Shown one piece after another: positions 58,029 to 64,000 of a DNA stretch of 64,000 bases. The notes under the pieces are model-generated. The model saw only the letters and a list, made by a program, of their open reading frames with translations. It was not told where the DNA came from and did not search any database. The position numbers were made by a program, and so were the translations under genes. How positions within the stretch are numbered: the first letter of the stretch is position 1; the number at the start of each line of letters is the position of its first letter. The stretch lies in assembly GCA_001632425.1 (NCBI GenBank), contig KV425564.1, positions 310,001 through 374,000 on the forward strand, in the 5' to 3' direction. Source of the stretch: Neolentinus lepideus HHB14362 ss-1. Lineage: Eukaryota > Basidiomycota > Agaricomycetes > Gloeophyllales > Gloeophyllaceae.

Positions 58029-58778
58029 ATGTCCGTCCAACATAAGATCCTCCGCACGGCCAACGCCCCCAGCACTCCTCCCGATGAGACCGAGGTCAGC
58101 GTCGCTCAAGCCTTGATCGACCTTGAGAACAACGTCCCCGAGCTCAAGTCGGAGCTTCGGCCCCTCCAAATTTCTGCTGCTCGCGAAGTCGATGTTCGGG
58201 GCGGCAAGAAGGCCATCGTCATATTTGTCCCTGTTCCCCAATTGAAGGCCTTCCACAAGGTCCAGCAGCGGTACGTATGCAGTGTTCGGGGAGCAGACTA
58301 TGGAATGGTGTTACTAAGGCGGTACTACTCGTACTCCTAACAGGCTGACCCGTGAACTCGAGAAGAAGTTCTCTGACCGCCATGTTGTGTTTGTCGCCCA
58401 ACGACGGATGCTGCGCAAGCCCACCCGGACATCCCGTGTCAAGCAGAAGCGCCCCCGCAGCCGTACGCTCACGAGCGTACACGAGAAGATTTTGGAGGAC
58501 TTGGTGTTCCCGACGGAAATCGTCGGCAAGAGGACCCGGGTTGCCGTCGATGGCTCTAAACTTTTGAAAGTGTGAGCACCACCGGTTTCATTGTTGTTTG
58601 ACACTACCGGCCTGCGGCAAAGTACAGCATTACTGATCCCGAACCTCCCTGATGCAGTTTCCTTGACTCGAAAGACGCCACATCACTCGAGTACAAGCTT
58701 GACTCGTTCTCATCCGTGTACCGCCGTCTGACGGGGAAGGACGTCGTGTTTGAGTTCCCTGTGGTCTCACAGGAGTGA
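58029..58778 (+). CDS. RPS7: 40S ribosomal protein eS7
   Basis: Three exons from the ATG at 58029 to TGA at 58776-58778, about 195 residues. The reading frame gives [60 protein letters not shown] and [10 protein letters not shown] at the first donor. Exon 2 gives [60 protein letters not shown] and [17 protein letters not shown]. Exon 3 gives [39 protein letters not shown]. This is nearly full-length eS7, a eukaryote-specific small-subunit protein that also takes part in 18S rRNA maturation. Codon use is skewed to C-ending codons, as expected for a highly expressed gene. Confidence 0.97.
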
Positions 58779-59199
58779 GTATGTCCATGACTGGACTCGC
58801 CTGGCGCGCGTGATAGGGCCGATATGACATGTTCTGTGGTTGTACTGAGATCTCCAAAAATATATGGCACATGCCCCATTATGTCCATTTCCCTTTTCTT
58901 ATCTCATTAGCGTAACTGTCCGACGCTGTGACTCCGCTACCTAGGTCCGAGTTTGAGTCCAGATGAATGCTTTGGTCCGATAGTTGGAATGATGCCGGGC
59001 GTAGTTTATAAGGCCATCGGCCGCGCCTCCGTCCGGGTCGCTTAGGGGCAGTTGACAGCCTTAAAGACATCGTTGACCGCGGTCATCGTCTCCATTCTCT
59101 TCTTCTACCTTTATTCTGCCTCTCTTTTTCTTTTCTCTACCGCCCTAGGGGCCCGGTCAGCTCGCGCACACCCTAGTTTCAGGGAGCGGTACATCGCGA
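58779..59199. other. Intergenic between RPS7 and Rab-like gene
   Basis: 421 bases. T/C-rich on the plus strand at 59080-59150, a pattern often found before fungal transcription starts. No coding content seen. Confidence 0.45.
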
Positions 59200-60607
59200 A
59201 TGGATCCCTACAAACGGTCCAGATACGAGCATGGGATAGATGCAAAGATAGTGGTCATGGGCAACACAGGTCTGTATTCGACCTGATGGCTCCCCTTTAT
59301 GATTATCCTGCACGCTGCAAACGTATCCAGACCTGATCTGATCCGTGTATGTTACACAGGTGTTGGCAAGACCAGCCTTTTACACCGATATACCCAAGGC
59401 AAGTTCGATCCGAAGAATACCACGTCCACGACCGGCGCCTTCTTCGTCACCAAGAAGGTCGATATGAACGGCCTCAAAGTTAGACTGCAGTTGTGGGACA
59501 CTGCAGGGCAAGAGAGGTTTCGGAGTATGGTGCGTGAAATTTGCCACTTAGACCTGGCCGCAGATGATAACCGCGCGGATGAATGCAGGCGCCCATGTAT
59601 TACCGCGGAGCGAACGCCGCCCTCCTTTTGTACGATATAACCAACGCCGCTAGTTTTGACGATATCCGTGGCTGGTTAGAAGGTGCGTGGCCGCGATTCG
59701 AGTGAGCCATAGACGTGTCATCCTGATATGTACTCGCTTCAGAATTAAAGAAAAACTGCACTCCTGATCTACTTATTTACATCGTCGGAGCCAAGGCTGA
59801 CCTACGACCGCAACGGCAAGTCACGTCCGACCTTGCCCGACTTTCTTTGCACAACTGGTTCCCCCCACCTCGACCACCGTCTCCTCCTGCCCCTCCGCCT
59901 CCTCCATCCACCTTTTCCTACATCCGCCCTCGCTTTACTTCCTTCACGAGTGTCCGTTCTGTGCCGCTCAACTCACCATCTCAGGCCAAGTCGCCTCCCC
60001 GCGAGCCATCATACATTGATGCTCCTATCCACCCCACCGCCTCCGCACTGAAGCGCAGCAACACCAGCGCTCTCCCCAACAATGTCCCTCGCTCACGGAC
60101 GACGTCTAATCTTGGCCTGAACCGTGCTCATTCCACCACTGCTGTTCGCTTCGAGCAGTCCAAGGAGGAGCGTTTGGAAACGACGATCGGGTCGCGCTTC
60201 GGATCCCACTTCGGGTTTAGGTCTGGCTGGAACGAGATTCCGGACACCAACAGCAATAGTCTGGAAGATGATGACGTCTATGAGGAGGAAGAGGAGGAGG
60301 AGTGGGGAACGGGCAAGGACATGGTGTTATTCGAGGTTTCAGCTAAAGATGATCTTGGTGCGTGGATTTGCAGCTCGGAAAGACGGCAGTCAACTAATTG
60401 ACATACGCAGGCATCCAACAACTATTTGATAATGTGATCCAGGCAATAATTGAGCGGCGAGACGTCATTGAACGCGAAAACGAATTGAAGAAGCGCGACA
60501 GCGTCTTTCTGTCCTCGAGTTCACCCACTTGGGCGGCGCAATCCGACGATGAAGAGGAGGTCGAGAAAGTTCGCCAGATATCGTCGTGGAGCTGCTGTCA
60601 AGTCTGA
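59200..60607 (+). CDS. Rab-family small GTPase with large insertion before G5
   Basis: Six exons from the ATG at 59200 ([20 protein letters not shown]) to the stop at 60607. The G-domain motifs are G1 GNTGVGKTS (split by an intron), a switch I region [11 protein letters not shown] with the G2 Thr, G3 WDTAGQERF, then [20 protein letters not shown], the G4 position VGAKADL, and G5 EVSAKDD. In most Rabs G4 is NKxD; here the Asn is replaced by Ala. Between G4 and G5 lie about 176 residues instead of the usual 25-30. They include a poly-Pro run, a Ser/Arg-rich part and an acidic block of seven Glu. The C-terminus SWSCCQV carries two cysteines suitable for geranylgeranylation. It is clearly a Rab-type protein, but the subfamily is not evident. 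Confidence 0.9.
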
Positions 60608-61382
60608 TTGTTAAAGATTATTCTTATTCTCATCTCATCTCCCAACCCAGATGTCCCCGCTTCTATCCGCTACACGACTCGCTTCTGGGTGCCCCGACCT
60701 CTATGTAACTAAAGCACAAGCCCTACGCGTCCAAGCTTTATGACCCCCCATGCCCGTAACGTTATGCACCACCCGCCATCACACACATCCATCCACATCA
60801 CCGGGACAATACTTTCCATCCCGCACCACGATTGACATATACCTCGCCAGTTAACATTTATGACCTTCCTGTCTCATCTTCCGTCTTTTGCTATCGCAGA
60901 TCTCGCCGGTTTTTTATCACTATCTCCATCCGTCTCGTCTGTCGGTGTGTCTATCATATTATTCAGTTTCTATTGCGATCTCGATACCTACGCTTGTTTT
61001 CTCACACCACGTGTCTAGTATACTTATCGCTAGTCGATCGCAATTTAGTCGGACTGCTGCTTTGGCTCAATGGAGTGGATCTTAGCTTGATTCTGTACAC
61101 ATTCCTGCAATCATCATCTGTGTAATACATAGAAATCTGACGGCTGCACATGAGACTCTGGAGGAGGCGCACAGGACTGCAATGAATCAAGATTGCAATA
61201 GGCTCAAGATAGGTGTATATATTATGAAGTCTATATGAACGACAGGTGAGCGAGCGCAATAACACATGGGCGCGAATATATTATGATGATACAACAAGTC
61301 GAAATCCGACTGGCGACTGCACAAAGTCCCAACAAAGAAAAGATAAAGTCAAACCAAGCCTGATCATCAACATTCTAAACGA
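60608..61382. other. Convergent 3' region of Rab-like and hydrolase genes
   Basis: 775 bases. Pyrimidine-rich on the plus strand (60608-61020). No gene recognised. Its length leaves room for long 3' UTRs or a non-coding transcript. Confidence 0.45.
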
Positions 61383-63335
61383 TCAGTCGATGGGGCGATC
61401 GAGCTCCTTGACGATCAGGTCGCTGGTGACTTTCGGGTTGTCGAGATACACTGCAAACACGAACAATGTCCGTGAAGAAGGCAGGACCGAATGCAGTGAA
61501 TACAACTCACCGTGGTGCCCGGCGTGAGGGACAATGTACATCCGCCCGTTACCGTTACCTGCCTTGCGCAGGTTCTCGACAGAGTCGGTACCGCCCTGGG
61601 GATCCATCCAGTCCTGGTCACCGTCTGAAAATGAATTTAGTTAGGCTCGACTTGGACTTAAAGACGGAGTATGGCACGATACGCACAAACGAAGGTGACA
61701 GGTATCTTGAGCGCTGCAACGCGGTCGACAAGCGGTATGCGCGCATGAGCACCGGGCGCAAGAATATGTGCTGGCGAGAGAACAAACGTTTTGAGAGACC
61801 GCTTGCAACGCCTACATTGCGACTACTCACAGATACAGTACTCGCCCGACCCCTTTGCCAGCGTAATGTTCATGATATAGTCATGTATGTTCCGCGTTTC
61901 CTCATCGGTCAGCCCTGAGAATCGCCGCGACGAGTACTAGAATTCGAATCAGCTTCAACTCAACAAGAGGACAGAACAAGCCCACGCACCTTCCCGACAA
62001 GCATAGGTCCCCAAAACAGCGTCGACCGCACGACTTGGAAAGGACTCCACCCTTCCTCCCAGAGGTACGTGAAGAGCTTTCTTGTCCGGCTCTCCTGGCG
62101 CTTCTGCGCCTTCTGCTCGTCCTTTAGAGTCTTCACGCGCTTTAGCGTGGCAGGCTCAGGATGGTCACTGTCCGACCCTTCCGTGACTGGAGAATCAGTC
62201 ACCTCCCTGCTGGGCATTGTCGTTCCGTTCGGATCATGAGGCACACCGGCAGGCGACAATAGGATGAGCTTGTTCACGCGCGTGGGGTATTTAAGCGCAT
62301 ACACGACACTGAAGTAGGCGCCGAGCGAATGGCCAACGAGAGTCATCTTCTCCAGCCCCATCTTCGCGCGCCACTCTTCGAGCGAGTCGATGAAAAACGC
62401 CTCCGCCTCCGCGACGCGCCCGGGGATATCCTCACGTTTTGCCTTGACGGTGAAGGGAACGCGGGCGGAACGGCCCATGCCTAGCCAATCCAAGGCATAG
62501 ACGTCGGTACCTCGTTTCCCGGCCCAGTTCGCCATGGCCTGGAAGTTGCGGAAATAGAAGCCGAGGCCGGCACCATAACCGTGCAGCATGACGGCTGGAG
62601 GTGGGGCATTCGGGGAGGGCGAGGTGGATTTAATGGACAGAGTGTTGATGTAGTGTTTAGGGGTATTCAGGTCTACCCGGGACCTGGATGCGACTGCCGG
62701 CTGCTCCTCTCCGACCACGCGTGAGGAATTTGAAGGTTGATAGAAAGGAAGTTGTCTGCGCAAGTCGATCAGCTTGTCAAGTTAGACGGTTGATAAGCAG
62801 GATTGGGCATGATGGGCAAGTGTAACCTTCCAGCCGGTCCTTTGGCTACAGCTACGGATACAGCGCTCTACAATGAACCCGCAGCGACTGAAGCCCAAAG
62901 TGCACCGGCAAGGATCATCACCGGCTCTTAAGCAGGGCACAGTAGTCCATCTGATAGCTCACTAACTCTGTCATTCCGTGCGACCTGGCGGACCAGGACC
63001 TGATCGCTATCAGAACTCAATGTAGCCTAGTGATGCATTGATGGGTACGGGCAGTTCTTGCGACGACTTTGGCACCTCCACGCTATACAGGTGAGGTATA
63101 TGATACGGCATGCCTCCGGGAGCCTGGGGGTGCCACACACGCCCAATCCTGAAGACTAAGACTGAGAGGACTCGACATACCTGAGTAGACGCTCCTCAGC
63201 AGCAGCACTCTCTTTCTCACCGGCAGCCCACCAACTCTTCAAGCTAGATACGAAGCCCGAGGGTATTTCTTTCGCGGGAGGTAGGACTGGGAGGGCATCA
63301 GCAACGGCAAGGGCGGCAGCGGGAGGAGTAGCCAT
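61383..63335 (-). CDS. Alpha/beta hydrolase, ABHD4/ABHD5 (CGI-58)-Cld1 type
   Basis: Five or so exons from the ATG at 63335 (MATPPAAALAVADALP) to TGA at 61383-61385. Exon 1 is 63181-63335 and joins in phase to 62755 across a 425-base intron, the longest in the window. Motifs: PAVMLHGYGAGLGFYFRNFQ (oxyanion), YALDWLGMGRSARVPF, the nucleophile elbow VGHSLGAYFSVVYALKYP, LILLSPAGVPHDP, a disordered Lys-rich insert, STLFWGPMLVGK, YSSRRFSGLTDEETRNIHDY, KGSGEYC, and DWMDPQGG near HAGHHVYLDNP (HX4D). The HX4D motif marks the Ict1/Cld1/CGI-58 group, which act as lysophosphatidic acid acyltransferases or, like yeast Cld1, as a mitochondrial cardiolipin deacylase. Which activity applies is undecided. 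Confidence 0.92.
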
Positions 63336-64000
63336 GAAAGGTCTGAGCCGTGCAGATAATAAGTTATGTCTAAGAGCCTGAATGGTGTCTAGAGTCTAGT
63401 GGTAGATGGGCGCAGAAGGCAAGAAATAGTAGCGGGCAAAGCACAGCACGCAGATTGAGCGCTGACACAGTGCCGCAGACAAACGTCACCCCGCGGGGCG
63501 GCAATAATCCCAGCCCGATGTCGCCGGTCTACATTAACGCACCCGGGCCCGACGGAAAAGCTACAGCTGCTTAACTGCTGTAGTTCGACATATCTAAAGG
63601 ACTAGAAATCAAGAACTTGTCGGTATTGCGAGCATCAAGTATCTCAAACATTTGCTCATACGCGCGAAGTCCACGGAAGCACGCTCCTCGGAAGCCTCTC
63701 GGTCACAGGCCGTCCCGTCCGTGGCGCGGTCGTGGACTTTCTCCGCGAGTTTGCCCATCTATGATCTAACAGTGATACTCCTGAATTCGACTAGACTGAG
63801 CAATAATTCTCTCCGTATTTCTTGAGCAAGGATAGGGACAATCCATCGCCTGCTCCAATGATTCTTGTCTGTTGTGCACGCAAAGCGACGGAGCTTTATG
63901 AAAGCCTTCGGCAACCGTCTGCTCCCTGCAGGCAGCATACTTAGGTCATGACGTACGGCAAGGGGGCATTTATAACTGATAACAATATACCTTCTCCAGG
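63336..64000. other. Right edge, hydrolase promoter region
   Basis: 665 bases upstream of the hydrolase start. It contains a ccccgcgggg palindrome near 63489 and a GC-rich block around 63540. No coding sequence is recognised. Another gene may begin beyond the edge. Confidence 0.45.

Overview
The window is a stretch of intron-rich fungal nuclear DNA, most likely from an agaricomycete basidiomycete. The evidence is about 30 densely packed protein-coding genes on both strands, introns mostly 45-65 bases long with GT-AG ends, and fungal-type orthologues throughout. Examples are an Mbp1 APSES regulator with ankyrin repeats, a fungal uL24m with a long C-terminal extension, Kcs1, Rat1 with a Gly-rich tail, Shg1 and Qcr9. 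No prokaryotic features, rRNA, tRNA or CRISPR array were seen. Gene models were built by hand from splice signals and protein-family resemblance. Where exon phases were checked this is stated; other internal exon edges are approximate.

Layout. 1-887 holds no supported gene. 0.9-4.2 kb has a GatC/Gta3-like amidotransferase subunit divergent from mS34, then an acyl-CoA-binding tail-anchored (Atg37/ACBD5-like) protein. 4.4-9.3 kb is a minus-strand run: nucleoside transporter, ACC-synthase-like aminotransferase, Vfa1. 9.5-21.7 kb has class III alcohol dehydrogenase, uL24m, Mbp1, Cdc14, uroporphyrinogen decarboxylase and the COMPASS subunit Shg1. 22-24.2 kb is a cytochrome P450, followed by a 2.8 kb gene-poor island. 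27-35 kb has dUTPase divergent from an unknown SQ/TQ-rich protein, then an SDR enzyme, an Mpo1-like protein, eIF2B delta and MTFP1. 36-49 kb has an FHA-forkhead factor, Sec22, Rat1 and two unknown proteins. A 634-base TA-flanked inverted-repeat element (MITE-like) lies at 49.3-49.9 kb. 51-63.3 kb has Kcs1, a 65-residue Qcr9 in four exons, uS11m, eS7, an unusual Rab-like GTPase and an ABHD5/Cld1-type hydrolase.

Function. This is an ordinary housekeeping neighbourhood, not an operon or a biosynthetic cluster. Recurrent themes are mitochondrial biogenesis (GatC-like, mS34, uL24m, MTFP1, Qcr9, uS11m), cell-cycle control (Mbp1, Cdc14, dUTPase) and RNA/translation (Rat1, eIF2B delta, eS7). Two divergent gene pairs (GatC/mS34 and Qcr9/uS11m) both serve mitochondria and share promoters shorter than 185 bases. 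The most interesting unexplained items are the Rab-like protein with a roughly 150-residue insertion and a changed G4 motif, the SQ/TQ-rich protein that shares a promoter carrying MCB-like cores with dUTPase, the TIR element with an internal duplication, and two unknown proteins at 44-49 kb.
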